Origin: Pseudomonas asplenii
GTDB lineage: Bacteria > Pseudomonadota > Gammaproteobacteria > Pseudomonadales > Pseudomonadaceae
Direction of reading: 5' to 3'
Assembly (NCBI RefSeq): GCF_900105475.1
Contig: NZ_LT629777.1
Span: 3,410,001 to 3,474,000 of the forward strand
DNA length: 64,000 nt
Both the position numbers and the translations under genes were made by a program. The notes beneath the pieces were generated by a model that was given only the letters and a program-made list of their open reading frames with translations, did no database searches and had not been told where the DNA came from. Below are positions 43,822 to 52,394 of the stretch, piece by piece (the stretch's first letter is position 1; each line of letters begins with the position of its first letter).

Positions 43822-44682
43822 ATGGCTTTAACAGTAAACACCAACACTACGTCGCTGAACGTTCAGAAGAACCTGAACCGTGCTTCCGATGCCCTGTCTA
43901 CCTCCATGCAGCGCCTGTCTTCCGGTCTGAAAATCAACAGCGCCAAAGATGACGCCGCTGGCCTGCAGATCGCTACTCGCATGAGCTCGCAGATCCGTGG
44001 TGGTACCCAGGCTATCCAGAACGCCAACGACGGTATCTCCGTTGCCCAGACCGCTGAAGGCGCTCTGCAAGCTTCGACCGACATCCTGCAGCGTATGCGT
44101 GAACTGGCTGTTAAAGCTCGTAACGGCACCAACGGCACCGCCGACCAGACCGCTACCAACGCTGAATTCGCTCAGATGTCTGACGAATTGACCCGTATCT
44201 CGGCTTCCACCAACCTGAACGGCAAAAACCTGCTGGACGGTTCGGCTGGTACTGTGACCCTGCAAGTCGGTGCCAACACCGGCAGCGCCAACCACATCGA
44301 CCTGGTTCTGAGCTCGAAATTCGACGCCGTCAGCCTGTCGGTAGGTAGCGGCACCGTGGTTCTGACTGGTACCACCGGTACTGGTGCAGGTTCGGCCGCA
44401 TCGAACATCGACAACGCGATCACCGCGATCGACGCTGCAATCGCTGCCATCGGTGCTACCCGTGCCAGCCTCGGTGCTTCGCAAAACCGTCTGACCAGCA
44501 CCATCTCCAACTTGCAGAACATCAACGAGAACACCACTGCTGCACAGGGTCGCGTACAAGATACCGACTTCGCCGCAGAAACTGCTAACCTGACCAAGCA
44601 ACAGACCTTGCAACAAGCTTCCACCTCTGTTCTGGCCCAGGCTAACCAACTGCCTTCCGCTGTACTGAAGCTGCTTCAGTAA
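43822..44682 (+). CDS. fliC: Flagellin FliC (short form)
   Basis: A 286-aa flagellin. Conserved N-terminal D0/D1 (MALTVNTNTTSLNVQKNLNR; QRLSSGLKINSAKDDAAGLQ at 30-49, the flg22-type immune epitope) and C-terminal D1/D0 (IDAAIAAIGATRASLGASQN; TANLTKQQTLQQASTSVL). The central variable part (about 135-195) is short and full of Ser, Thr and Gly, giving acceptor sites for the glycans encoded upstream. It polymerises into the filament. FliA-type promoter upstream, intrinsic terminator downstream; codon use is strongly biased to preferred codons, as expected for a highly expressed gene. Confidence 0.98.
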   Translation: MALTVNTNTTSLNVQKNLNRASDALSTSMQRLSSGLKINSAKDDAAGLQIATRMSSQIRGGTQAIQNANDGISVAQTAEGALQASTDILQRMRELAVKARNGTNGTADQTATNAEFAQMSDELTRISASTNLNGKNLLDGSAGTVTLQVGANTGSANHIDLVLSSKFDAVSLSVGSGTVVLTGTTGTGAGSAASNIDNAITAIDAAIAAIGATRASLGASQNRLTSTISNLQNINENTTAAQGRVQDTDFAAETANLTKQQTLQQASTSVLAQANQLPSAVLKLLQ

Positions 44683-44698
44683 TTCCGGGATGAGCTTT

Positions 44699-44736
44699 GG
44701 CGAGGGGGTGCGATGGTTGCACTCTCTCGCCTTTTT
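44699..44736 (+). terminator. Strong intrinsic terminator after fliC
   Basis: 13-bp stem GGCGAGGGGGTGC / GCACTCTCTCGCC with two G-U pairs and a 7-nt loop, followed by five T residues. It lies 17 bp past the fliC stop and separates the abundant flagellin message from flaG. Confidence 0.88.
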
Positions 44737-44756
44737 ACGTTGAGAGGTGATGAAAG

Positions 44757-45143
44757 ATGGACATGAGTGTAAAACTTAATCTGTCTTACCCAGCTGTTCT
44801 ACCGGCCACATCCAGCAATACCCCAGTGGTCGATAAGCCGGCTGCGGCGCCTCAGGCTGATACGGTGAAGCCTGTAGAGGCTACCGATGCAACCGATGCC
44901 AACAACAAGGATTCAGGTTCCTCCGAAAGACTCAAGCGGGCTGTGCAGGACATCGAGAAGTTCGTGCAGTCGATCAAGCGCAACCTGGAGTTCTCGATTG
45001 ATGAGCATTCCGGGAAAGTCATCGTCAAGGTGATTGCCAGTGATACGGGTGAGGTGGTCAGGCAGATTCCTACCGCTGAGGCCATGAAATTGGCCGATAG
45101 CCTGAGTTCGGCGAGTAGCGTACTGTTCGATGGGAAAGCCTGA
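44757..45143 (+). CDS. flaG: FlaG family flagellar protein
   Basis: A 128-aa FlaG. The N-terminal half is low-complexity (Ala/Pro/Thr/Asp), and the C-terminal FlaG domain reads LKRAVQDIEKFVQSIKRNLEFSIDEHSGKVIVKVIASDTGEVVRQIPTAEAMKLADSL. FlaG affects filament length and export in pseudomonads and Campylobacter. It starts 20 bp after the fliC terminator, so it depends on read-through or a promoter not obvious here. fliD follows after 82 bp. Confidence 0.93.
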   Translation: MDMSVKLNLSYPAVLPATSSNTPVVDKPAAAPQADTVKPVEATDATDANNKDSGSSERLKRAVQDIEKFVQSIKRNLEFSIDEHSGKVIVKVIASDTGEVVRQIPTAEAMKLADSLSSASSVLFDGKA

Positions 45144-45225
45144 CAGCTGGCATGAATAGTGTTTGCAGGATCTTTGGCTGCTCTTGAAGGTCAAAAGATC
45201 GGCAGCAACCTGACGGGAGAAGCAC

Positions 45226-46707
45226 ATGGCAAGTCCAATTTTACCGGGTACGGGCCTCGGCTCGGGCCTGGATATCGGTTCTATCGTTACTGCGCTGGTG
45301 AACGCCGACAAATCGGCCAAACAGACGCAGATCGATACTGCGACAAAAACCAATACGCTGAAGATTTCCGGCATAGCGTCGCTCAAGAGTGCCCTTGCGG
45401 CGTTCCAGAAGACCATGACCGACCTCAGTGCTACGACCAGCACTGCATTTGCCGGCTACACGGCGACGTCGGGCACCGCGACCACACTGACCGCGACGTC
45501 CGACAATACAGCCGTTCCAGGTACCTATAACGTTGTCGTGTCTAGCCTTGCCACCAGTTCGAAAGTGGCCAGCGCCTCGTTTTCCGGTGGTGCTAGCAGT
45601 GCTATTGCGCAGGGTACCCTGACGATCAGCAGTCAAAATGGTGCTAGCTATAACGTTGACATCCCGGCGAATGCCACCTTGCAGAGCACCCGGGATCTGA
45701 TCAACAGCAAGCTGGGTAGCAATGGCATCTCGGCCAACATCGTGACCGACAGTACCGGCGCATCACGCATGGTGATCGGTTCGACGGCGACGGGTGCAGG
45801 TTCGGACCTGCAGGTCAGTGGTATCGCAGGCCTGGAAATCGACGGCACTCACGTCATGAGCAGCAGCCCTTCGGCGTCGGATTCCGGTGCCGTCAGTGCT
45901 GTCGCCAAGGATGCCTCGTTGACTATCGATGGTCTGCAGGTGACCAGTAAAAGCAATACCGTGACCGGCGCGATCAGCGGCCTGACCTTGAACCTGTTGT
46001 CGGCGGGCTCTGCGGGTGTCGGTGCCAGTTCGACGGTCACCGTGGCGACCAATACCACCGGTCTGCAGACTTCTATCCAGTCGTTTGTCGACTCCTATAA
46101 CACCCTGATGAATACCATTACCTCCCTGTCCAAAGCGACGGCGGATGCGGATGGCAATCTGACAGTATCGGCGGCGTTCACCGGCGACTCGCTGCCGCGT
46201 TCGCTGATCTCCGATCTGCGTGAACAGCTCACGGCGACAGGGGCGGGTGGGCCCTTGTCGGTGCTGTCGCAGTTGGGTGTGTTGACGGTGGCCGGTAATG
46301 ACGCCAGCAACTCCGGGAACCTGTCTTTCGATACCGCAGCGTTCAGCAAGGCGATAGCCGCTCCGGGCATGAGTGGTCAGGTGCAGCAGTTGTTCAACGG
46401 CACCAACTCGACCAACGGTCTGTTCTCGCGCATGGGTAGTGCGCTCAACACCTACCTGGGCAAGCCGGTCGGGTCGAGCGGCGTGCGCACGGGTGGAGTG
46501 CTCGATGATCGCAACACCAGTCTGCAGTCTCTGGCCAAGAACCTGACCAGCCAGCAAGCTGCGTTGGATCTGCGTGTCGCCAACATGACCAAGACCCTGA
46601 CGGCCAAGTACAACGCCATGGACCTGCTGGTCGGGCAGATGAAGGCGACGGCGAACAGTATCACCTCGTTCTTCAGTTCGCTGAACGCGCAGCAGTCCTC
46701 CAAGTAA
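45226..46707 (+). CDS. fliD: Filament cap protein FliD (HAP2)
   Basis: A 493-aa FliD. N-terminal LPGTGLGSGLDIGSIVTALVNADKS and the C-terminal coiled part DLRVANMTKTLTAKYNAMDLLVGQMKATANSITSFFSSL are the family ends; the middle carries the variable cap domains. It assembles flagellin at the filament tip and in Pseudomonas also binds mucin. A GGGAG site precedes the ATG and a terminator follows the stop. Confidence 0.96.
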   Translation: MASPILPGTGLGSGLDIGSIVTALVNADKSAKQTQIDTATKTNTLKISGIASLKSALAAFQKTMTDLSATTSTAFAGYTATSGTATTLTATSDNTAVPGTYNVVVSSLATSSKVASASFSGGASSAIAQGTLTISSQNGASYNVDIPANATLQSTRDLINSKLGSNGISANIVTDSTGASRMVIGSTATGAGSDLQVSGIAGLEIDGTHVMSSSPSASDSGAVSAVAKDASLTIDGLQVTSKSNTVTGAISGLTLNLLSAGSAGVGASSTVTVATNTTGLQTSIQSFVDSYNTLMNTITSLSKATADADGNLTVSAAFTGDSLPRSLISDLREQLTATGAGGPLSVLSQLGVLTVAGNDASNSGNLSFDTAAFSKAIAAPGMSGQVQQLFNGTNSTNGLFSRMGSALNTYLGKPVGSSGVRTGGVLDDRNTSLQSLAKNLTSQQAALDLRVANMTKTLTAKYNAMDLLVGQMKATANSITSFFSSLNAQQSSK

Positions 46708-46721
46708 ATCTGGGCTGACGC

Positions 46722-46760
46722 CAAAAACCCGGCTACGCTTTATGGCGCGCCGGGTTTTTG
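46722..46760 (+). terminator. Intrinsic terminator after fliD
   Basis: CAAAAACCCGGC / GCCGGGTTTTTG, 12 perfect base pairs with a 15-nt loop, then CCTTTTT. The A-run before and T-run within make it work in either direction. Confidence 0.85.
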
Positions 46761-46771
46761 CCTTTTTGGGT

Positions 46772-46798
46772 TAAAGTTTTTTGACTTAAAGGCGATAC
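46772..46798 (+). promoter_or_regulatory. FliA-type promoter candidate for fliS-fliT
   Basis: TAAAGTTT (46772-46779), 11 nt, then GGCGATAC (46791-46798), against the FliA consensus TAAAGTTT-N11-GCCGATAA: the -35 is perfect and the -10 has two mismatches. It lies 40 bp before fliS and just after the fliD terminator. Confidence 0.6.
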
Positions 46799-46838
46799 AC
46801 TGGTCATACGAACTTTTAGAGTTGCAGCGAGGTACGAC

Positions 46839-47234
46839 ATGAACCCGATGTTAGCCCTTCGGCAGTATCAGAAAGTGGGGGCTCAGGCACAGACCTCCGA
46901 GGCGACTCCTCACCGTCTGGTGCAAATGCTGATGGAAGGTGGCCTGGATCGCATTGCTCAGGCCAAGGGTGCCATCGAGCGCAAGGATATCGCAGCCAAG
47001 TGCGTGGCGATCAGCAAGGCCATCGGTATCGTCGGTGGTCTGCGTGAGGGGCTGGATCTGGAGAAGCAGGCTGATGCCCTGGCAGACCTGGACAGTCTCT
47101 ATACCTACATGATGAAGCGTCTGGCCGAGGCCAACATCAAGTCCGATCCGAAGATCCTTGATGAAGTCGCTGGTCTGCTCAGCACGGTCAAAGAGGGCTG
47201 GGACGCCATCGGCGCGCCCGTTCCACAGTTCTAA
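46839..47234 (+). CDS. fliS: Flagellin export chaperone FliS
   Basis: A 131-aa helical-bundle chaperone: LALRQYQKVGAQAQTSEATPHRLVQMLMEGGLDRIAQAKGAIER, then VAISKAIGIVGGLREGLDLEKQ and LADLDSLYTYMMKRLAEANIKSDP, all typical. It binds the C-terminus of flagellin in the cytoplasm, preventing premature polymerisation and guiding it to FlhA. fliT follows after 13 bp. Confidence 0.96.
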   Translation: MNPMLALRQYQKVGAQAQTSEATPHRLVQMLMEGGLDRIAQAKGAIERKDIAAKCVAISKAIGIVGGLREGLDLEKQADALADLDSLYTYMMKRLAEANIKSDPKILDEVAGLLSTVKEGWDAIGAPVPQF

Positions 47235-47247
47235 GGAGTACAGCGTC

Positions 47248-47544
47248 ATGAGCCTCGTACTGCAGCGTATCCAGGAAACCCGTGAAGCTCTGGTGAAGGC
47301 CCTGGCCGAACGTGACTGGGGGAGCATTGCCGAGCTGGACCTTGCCTGTCGTGCCTGTATGGAGGACGTGCTCAACGAGGCCTCGGTTGATGAGGACGCC
47401 TTGCGCAGTAACCTGGAAGAGCTGTTGCACGTCTATCGTCAGTTACTGGAGACGGCAATGGCGGAAAGACAGGCTATAGTTGAGGAGATGCAGCATCTTC
47501 AGCACGCGCAGAATGCGGCGAAGGTATACCATTTATTTGGTTGA
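47248..47544 (+). CDS. fliT: Flagellar chaperone FliT
   Basis: A 98-aa helical protein starting MSLVLQRIQETREALVKALAERDW after an AAGGAG site, in the fliT position directly behind fliS. FliT proteins chaperone the cap FliD. Sequence similarity within the family is low, so the call relies on size, helical heptads (NLEELLHVYRQLLETAMAERQAIVEEM) and gene order. It is the last gene before fleQ. Confidence 0.8.
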   Translation: MSLVLQRIQETREALVKALAERDWGSIAELDLACRACMEDVLNEASVDEDALRSNLEELLHVYRQLLETAMAERQAIVEEMQHLQHAQNAAKVYHLFG

Positions 47545-47605
47545 CATCGAGTTAATTTGACCGTCTTGCGCCATAAATTTGACTGTGTACGATTTTTTGA
47601 CTTAA
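47541..47605 (+). promoter_or_regulatory. fleQ upstream region with repeated TTGAC motifs
   Basis: Four TTGAC copies start at 47541, 47557, 47579 and 47597. One lies in GCCATAAATTTGAC (47570-47583), which resembles the FleQ box GTCANTAAATTGAC at 10 of 13 fixed positions. Another lies in TTTTTTGACTTAA, also found upstream of fliS. These could be -35 elements or FleQ sites; no single promoter stands out. Confidence 0.35.
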
Positions 47606-47715
47606 CTAGTGCTGTTTTCCAGATTTCAGTCGTCCTAGAAGGTGATAGCCCACCTCGGGCGTCAAGATTGCCCGCCCATCCGGGGCATCGAGTTGACTAG
47701 GGAAGTTGCTATTGC

Positions 47716-49191
47716 ATGTGGCGTGAAACCAAAATTCTGCTGATCGATGACGATAGCGTTCGCCGCCGTGACCTGGCGGTGATTCTAAATTTTCTCGGCG
47801 AAGATAACCTGGCCTGCAGCAGTAATGACTGGCAGCAGGCGGTCGACTCTCTGACGTCCAGTCGTGAGGTGTTGTGTGTCCTGATCGGAGCGCTCAACTC
47901 ACCCACGGGACTATCGGGCCTGCTTAAGACACTGGGAACCTGGGATGAGTTCCTTCCTGTCATGCTTTTAGGCGAAAATAGTTCCTCCGAGCTGTCGGAG
48001 GACTTGCGTCGCCGGGTGCTTTCCAATCTGGAACTGCCGCCCAGCTACAGCAAATTGCTCGATTCCCTGCACCGTGCCCAGGTCTACCGCGAGATGTACG
48101 ACCAGGCCCGCGAGCGCGGTCGTCAGCGCGAGCCGAACCTGTTCCGCAGTCTTGTCGGCACCAGTCGGGCCATTCAGCACGTGCGCCAGATGATGCAGCA
48201 AGTGGCCGATACCGACGCCAGTGTGCTGATCCTCGGTGAGTCCGGCACCGGCAAGGAAGTGGTCGCGCGCAACCTGCATTACCATTCCAAGCGGCGTGAT
48301 GCGCCCTTTGTTCCGGTCAACTGTGGGGCGATTCCGGCAGAGCTGCTGGAAAGTGAACTGTTCGGGCACGAAAAAGGTGCCTTCACCGGCGCTATCACCA
48401 GTCGGGCCGGTCGTTTCGAGCTGGCCAATGGCGGTACGCTGTTCCTCGATGAAATCGGCGACATGCCGTTGCCAATGCAGGTCAAGCTGTTGCGTGTGCT
48501 GCAGGAGCGTACTTTCGAACGTGTGGGCAGCAACAAGACCCAGAGCATCGACGTGCGGATCATTGCGGCTACCCACAAGAATCTCGAAAGCATGATCGAG
48601 GTGGGCAGTTTCCGCGAAGACCTCTACTACCGTCTGAACGTCTTCCCGATCGAGATGGCGCCGTTGCGTGAGCGGGTCGAGGATATTCCGTTGCTGATGA
48701 ACGAGCTGATCTCGCGCATGGAGCATGAGAAGCGCGGTTCGATCCGCTTCAACTCGGCCGCGATCATGTCGCTGTGTCGTCATGCCTGGCCGGGTAACGT
48801 CCGCGAGCTGGCCAACCTGGTGGAGCGCATGGCGATCATGCATCCCTACGGCGTGATTGGTGTGGCGGAGTTGCCGAAGAAATTCCGTTATGTCGACGAT
48901 GAAGACGAGCAGATGGTCGATAGCCTGCGCAGCGACCTTGAGGAGCGCGTAGCGATCAATGGCCATACGCCAGACTTCAGTACCTCGGCGATGCTTCCGC
49001 CCGAGGGGCTCGATCTCAAGGACTACCTGGGTGGCCTGGAGCAGGGGCTGATCCAGCAGGCGCTGGACGATGCGAACGGTATCGTTGCGCGAGCGGCCGA
49101 GCGTCTGCGGATTCGCCGTACCACCCTGGTTGAGAAGATGCGCAAGTACGGCATGAGCCGTCGTGAGGGTGATGAACAGGCAGATGATTGA
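47716..49191 (+). CDS. fleQ: Flagellar master regulator FleQ
   Basis: A 491-aa enhancer-binding protein. The receiver-like domain (1-120) lacks a phosphoacceptor Asp (the strand reads [12 protein letters not shown]). The AAA+ domain has Walker A GESGTGKE, intact GAFTGA and FLDEIGD; a Fis-type HTH ends the protein ([23 protein letters not shown]). The c-di-GMP contact residues known from P. aeruginosa, LFRS 142-145 and Arg185-Asn186, are at identical positions. It drives sigma54 flagellar genes and represses or activates exopolysaccharide genes depending on c-di-GMP. Confidence 0.98.
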   Translation: MWRETKILLIDDDSVRRRDLAVILNFLGEDNLACSSNDWQQAVDSLTSSREVLCVLIGALNSPTGLSGLLKTLGTWDEFLPVMLLGENSSSELSEDLRRRVLSNLELPPSYSKLLDSLHRAQVYREMYDQARERGRQREPNLFRSLVGTSRAIQHVRQMMQQVADTDASVLILGESGTGKEVVARNLHYHSKRRDAPFVPVNCGAIPAELLESELFGHEKGAFTGAITSRAGRFELANGGTLFLDEIGDMPLPMQVKLLRVLQERTFERVGSNKTQSIDVRIIAATHKNLESMIEVGSFREDLYYRLNVFPIEMAPLRERVEDIPLLMNELISRMEHEKRGSIRFNSAAIMSLCRHAWPGNVRELANLVERMAIMHPYGVIGVAELPKKFRYVDDEDEQMVDSLRSDLEERVAINGHTPDFSTSAMLPPEGLDLKDYLGGLEQGLIQQALDDANGIVARAAERLRIRRTTLVEKMRKYGMSRREGDEQADD

Positions 49192-49233
49192 CGCCTATTT
49201 CTCAAGTCGCTGAAAAGTCAGGCGGTTTTTTTT
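49192..49233 (+). terminator. Weak possible terminator after fleQ
   Basis: CGCCT / AGGCG around a 23-nt interior, followed by GG-free T-rich run (GTTTTTTTT). The stem is short, so this is tentative. Confidence 0.3.
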
Positions 49234-49249
49234 AGGCACGGGTATTGCT
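49234..49249 (+). promoter_or_regulatory. Sigma54 promoter for fleS-fleR
   Basis: AGGCACGGGTATTGCT: -24 GG (49235-49236) and -12 GC (49247-49248) are 10 nt apart, with GGCACG and TTGCT matching consensus almost perfectly. It lies 39 bp before fleS, in line with FleQ-dependent expression. Confidence 0.9.
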
Positions 49250-49287
49250 AAGTCTCCCGCAACGTTCCGTTTAAATGACGGTCAGTC

Positions 49288-50511
49288 ATGCGAGAGATTA
49301 CGATGCCCCAAGCCGCCCAGATGTCTCCTGTCCCCGACGCCGGGGGGCAACCATCTTCCGTAGAGCAGACGAGCCGGCTGGGTCTTGAGCAGGCGTTTGC
49401 ACTGTTCAGCCAGATGTCTACGCAGCTCACCGATTCCTACAGCATGCTTGAGGCCCGGGTCACCGAACTCAAGGGTGAACTGGCCGTGGTCAGCGCCCAG
49501 CGCATGGCTGAACTGGCGGAAAAGGAGCGCTTGGCCAATCGGCTGCAGAATCTTCTGGACCTGTTGCCCGGCGGCGTCATCGTGATCGATTCCCATGGTT
49601 TTGTCTGCGAGGCCAATCCCGCTGCCCGTGAGTTGCTCGGTGAGCCGCTGGAAGGCGAGTTGTGGCGGCAGGTAATTGCGCGGTGCTTCGCGCCGCGTGA
49701 GGATGACGGTCATGAAATCTCGCTCAAGGACGGTCGCCGCCTGTCGATTGCCACGCGTTCGCTGGAAGGCGAGCCGGGCCAGTTGGTGCTGCTCAATGAT
49801 CTGACTGAAACCCGTCGCCTCCAGGATCAACTGGCCCGTCACGAGCGTTTGTCCTCCCTGGGACGAATGGTTGCTTCCCTGGCTCACCAGATCCGTACGC
49901 CCCTGTCGGCGGCGTTGTTGTATGCCAGCCATCTGAACGAGCAGACCCTGTCGGTGGAAACCCAGCAGCGGTTCGCCGGGCGTCTGAAAGAGCGTCTGCA
50001 TGAGCTCGAACATCAGGTGCGCGACATGCTGGTATTCGCCCGTGGCGAACTGCCGCTGACCGATCGCCTTACGCCCGCGACCCTGCTGCAAACTTTGCAG
50101 GCGGCCGCGCAGACCCATGTGCAGGGTGTAGCGATCCGTTGGCAGTGCGACAGTCATGACGGCGAGTTGCTGTGCAATCGCGACACCCTGGTCGGTGCGC
50201 TGCTCAATCTGATCGAAAACGCCATTCAGGCCAGCGGTGCCGACCTGCGTTTGAAGGTACACCTCTACAATCGTGGTAATACCCTGCGTCTGAGTGTCAG
50301 TGATAATGGCAGTGGCATCGAGCCGCAGGTACTGGCGCGCCTGGGCGAGCCTTTCTTTACCACCAAGACCACCGGTACCGGCCTTGGCCTGGCGGTGGTC
50401 AAGGCTGTCGTCCGGGCGCACCAGGGCGATATGCAATTGCGTTCACGGTTGGGGCGCGGCACCTGCGCGATGTTGTGTCTGCCGCTGATTCCCGGAGCCA
50501 CGGAGGCATAG
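49288..50511 (+). CDS. fleS: Flagellar sensor histidine kinase FleS
   Basis: A 407-aa soluble kinase. After a short N-terminal coiled coil (LEARVTELKGELAVVSAQR) comes a PAS domain (LLDLLPGGVIVIDSHGFVCEANPAARELLG, about 85-170), the H-box SLAHQIRTPLSAALLYASHL with the phosphorylated His, and an ATPase domain (LIENAIQAS N-box, VSDNGSGIEP, TTKTTGTGLGLAVV). No membrane segments. It phosphorylates FleR to switch on class III genes. The start at ATG 49288 is given; ATG 49303 is a later alternative. It ends 2 bp before fleR. Confidence 0.96.
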   Translation: MREITMPQAAQMSPVPDAGGQPSSVEQTSRLGLEQAFALFSQMSTQLTDSYSMLEARVTELKGELAVVSAQRMAELAEKERLANRLQNLLDLLPGGVIVIDSHGFVCEANPAARELLGEPLEGELWRQVIARCFAPREDDGHEISLKDGRRLSIATRSLEGEPGQLVLLNDLTETRRLQDQLARHERLSSLGRMVASLAHQIRTPLSAALLYASHLNEQTLSVETQQRFAGRLKERLHELEHQVRDMLVFARGELPLTDRLTPATLLQTLQAAAQTHVQGVAIRWQCDSHDGELLCNRDTLVGALLNLIENAIQASGADLRLKVHLYNRGNTLRLSVSDNGSGIEPQVLARLGEPFFTTKTTGTGLGLAVVKAVVRAHQGDMQLRSRLGRGTCAMLCLPLIPGATEA

Positions 50512-50513
50512 TG

Positions 50514-51914
50514 ATGGCTGTACAGATCAAGGTCCTGCTGGTCGAGGATGATCGGGCATTGCGCGAAGCGCTGGCCGATACCCTGCTGTTGGCCGGGTAT
50601 GAATTCCACGCGGTGAGTTGTGCCGAGGAGGCCCTGGAGGCGGTGGCACGTCAGTCGTTCAGCCTCGTGGTCAGTGATGTGAACATGCCAGGCATGGACG
50701 GGCATCAGTTGCTGGGGTTGTTGCGTGCCCGTCAGCCGTTGTTGCCGGTCCTGCTGATGACCGCTCATGGCGCCGTCGAGCGTGCGGTGGAAGCGATGCG
50801 CCAGGGCGCCGCCGATTACCTGGTCAAACCCTTCGAGCCCAGGGCCCTGATGGAACTGGTGGAGCGCCATGCGCTGGGCCGGTCCGGGGTGGTGGAGAGC
50901 GAAGGGCCGATTGCTGCCGAACCGGCCAGTGCGCAATTGCTGGAGTTGGCCTCGCGTGTCGCCCGCAGTGATTCGACGGTGCTGATTTCCGGGGAGTCGG
51001 GGACCGGCAAGGAGGTGCTGGCACGCTACATTCACCAGCAGTCCCAGCGTGCCAGCCAGCCGTTTGTCGCAATCAACTGCGCAGCCATCCCTGACAACAT
51101 GCTCGAAGCTACGCTATTTGGTCATGAGAAGGGTTCCTTTACGGGGGCGATCGCGGCCCAGGCGGGCAAGTTCGAGCAGGCCGACGGCGGCACCCTCTTG
51201 CTGGACGAGATATCGGAAATGCCCCTGGGGCTGCAGGCAAAGTTGCTGCGGGTGTTGCAGGAGCGTGAAGTCGAACGGGTGGGTGCGCGCAAGCCGATTG
51301 CCCTGGATATCCGGGTGGTGGCGACCACCAACCGCGATCTGGCCGCCGAGGTGGCTGCGGGGCGGTTCCGTGAGGATCTCTATTATCGGCTGTCGGTTTT
51401 TCCGCTGGCCTGGCGCCCGCTGCGCGAGCGTACCGCCGATATCCTGCCGCTGGCCGAGCGCCTGCTGGCCAAGCACAGCGTGAAAATGAAACATGCTGCC
51501 GTCAGATTGTCGCCTGGGGCTCAGGCCTGTCTGGTCGGTTATGCCTGGCCGGGCAATGTGCGTGAACTCGACAATGCGATCCAGCGTGCGTTGATTTTGC
51601 AACAGGGCGGTTTGATCCAGGCCGAGGACTTCTGTCTGGCCGGGCCGATCGCATGTGCGCCATTGCCAGCGATGCGGGTACCTTTGGTGGAAGCGGACGC
51701 CAGCGAAATGGCGGTGGCCGAATCCGCAGGTGCGCTCGGCGACGATCTGCGTCGGCGCGAGTTCCAGATGATCATCGACACCCTGCGCGCCGAGCGTGGG
51801 CGTCGCAAGGAAGCGGCGCAGCGACTGGGTATCAGTCCGCGTACGCTGCGCTACAAATTGGCGCAGATGCGCGATGCCGGTATGGACGTTGAGGCCTATC
51901 TGTTCGCCACTTGA
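50514..51914 (+). CDS. fleR: Flagellar response regulator FleR (sigma54 activator)
   Basis: A 466-aa NtrC-type regulator: receiver (VLLVEDDRALREALADTL, phosphoacceptor in LVVSDVNMPGMDG, Lys in DYLVKPFEP), AAA+ domain (GESGTGKE; loop GSFTGA, a normal variant of GAFTGA; LLLDEISEM) and C-terminal Fis-type HTH (KEAAQRLGISPRTLRYKLAQM). It activates basal-body and hook genes after phosphorylation by FleS. The ATG at 50514 is chosen since the receiver begins MAVQIKVLLVEDD. Confidence 0.97.
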   Translation: MAVQIKVLLVEDDRALREALADTLLLAGYEFHAVSCAEEALEAVARQSFSLVVSDVNMPGMDGHQLLGLLRARQPLLPVLLMTAHGAVERAVEAMRQGAADYLVKPFEPRALMELVERHALGRSGVVESEGPIAAEPASAQLLELASRVARSDSTVLISGESGTGKEVLARYIHQQSQRASQPFVAINCAAIPDNMLEATLFGHEKGSFTGAIAAQAGKFEQADGGTLLLDEISEMPLGLQAKLLRVLQEREVERVGARKPIALDIRVVATTNRDLAAEVAAGRFREDLYYRLSVFPLAWRPLRERTADILPLAERLLAKHSVKMKHAAVRLSPGAQACLVGYAWPGNVRELDNAIQRALILQQGGLIQAEDFCLAGPIACAPLPAMRVPLVEADASEMAVAESAGALGDDLRRREFQMIIDTLRAERGRRKEAAQRLGISPRTLRYKLAQMRDAGMDVEAYLFAT

Positions 51915-51971
51915 GTCGCTTTACCCGCTTTACGCTGATGTATCGGATTTTATTCGGAGGCGACAAGGAGA

Positions 51972-51987
51972 TGGCACCCTTGTTGCT
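51972..51987 (+). promoter_or_regulatory. Sigma54 promoter for fliEFGHIJ
   Basis: TGGCACCCTTGTTGCT: -24 GG (51973-51974) and -12 GC (51985-51986) 10 nt apart, full TGGCAC and TTGCT. It lies 63 bp before fliE. Confidence 0.92.
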
Positions 51988-52049
51988 AACACCATCAGTA
52001 ATCGCTGTATGAGTGTCAAAAAATTGCAGGTCGCCGGAGAGGGTCGTTC

Positions 52050-52379
52050 ATGAGCCAGGGTATTGAATTTAATCGGTTGATGCTGGACATGCGGGCCATG
52101 CAAATGGACGCCATGGCCCAGCCGAAGTCGGCGGTGGCCGCGCCGGAAGTCGCTGGTAGCAGCTTTGCCGACCTGCTCGGCCAGGCTGTCGGCAAGGTCA
52201 ACGAGACCCAGCAGGCTTCGAGCCAGTTGGCCAATGCCTTCGAAATCGGCAAGAGTGGCGTCGATCTGACGGATGTGATGATTTCCTCGCAAAAAGCCAG
52301 TGTCTCGTTCCAGGCGTTGACCCAGGTCCGCAACAAGTTGGTCCAGGCGTATCAAGACATCATGCAGATGCCGGTTTAA
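52050..52379 (+). CDS. fliE: Flagellar hook-basal body protein FliE
   Basis: A 109-aa FliE with the typical C-terminal helix ([68 protein letters not shown]). It is the adapter between MS ring and rod and the first rod protein exported. First gene of the fliEFGHIJ operon; fliF follows after 15 bp. Confidence 0.97.
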   Translation: MSQGIEFNRLMLDMRAMQMDAMAQPKSAVAAPEVAGSSFADLLGQAVGKVNETQQASSQLANAFEIGKSGVDLTDVMISSQKASVSFQALTQVRNKLVQAYQDIMQMPV

Positions 52380-52394
52380 GGGCGAGATTGAGTC

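Noticed and set aside
45150..45190. Sigma54-like element TGGCATG...TTTGC before fliD
   Set aside because: GG and GC are 14 nt apart instead of 10, which sigma54 does not tolerate.
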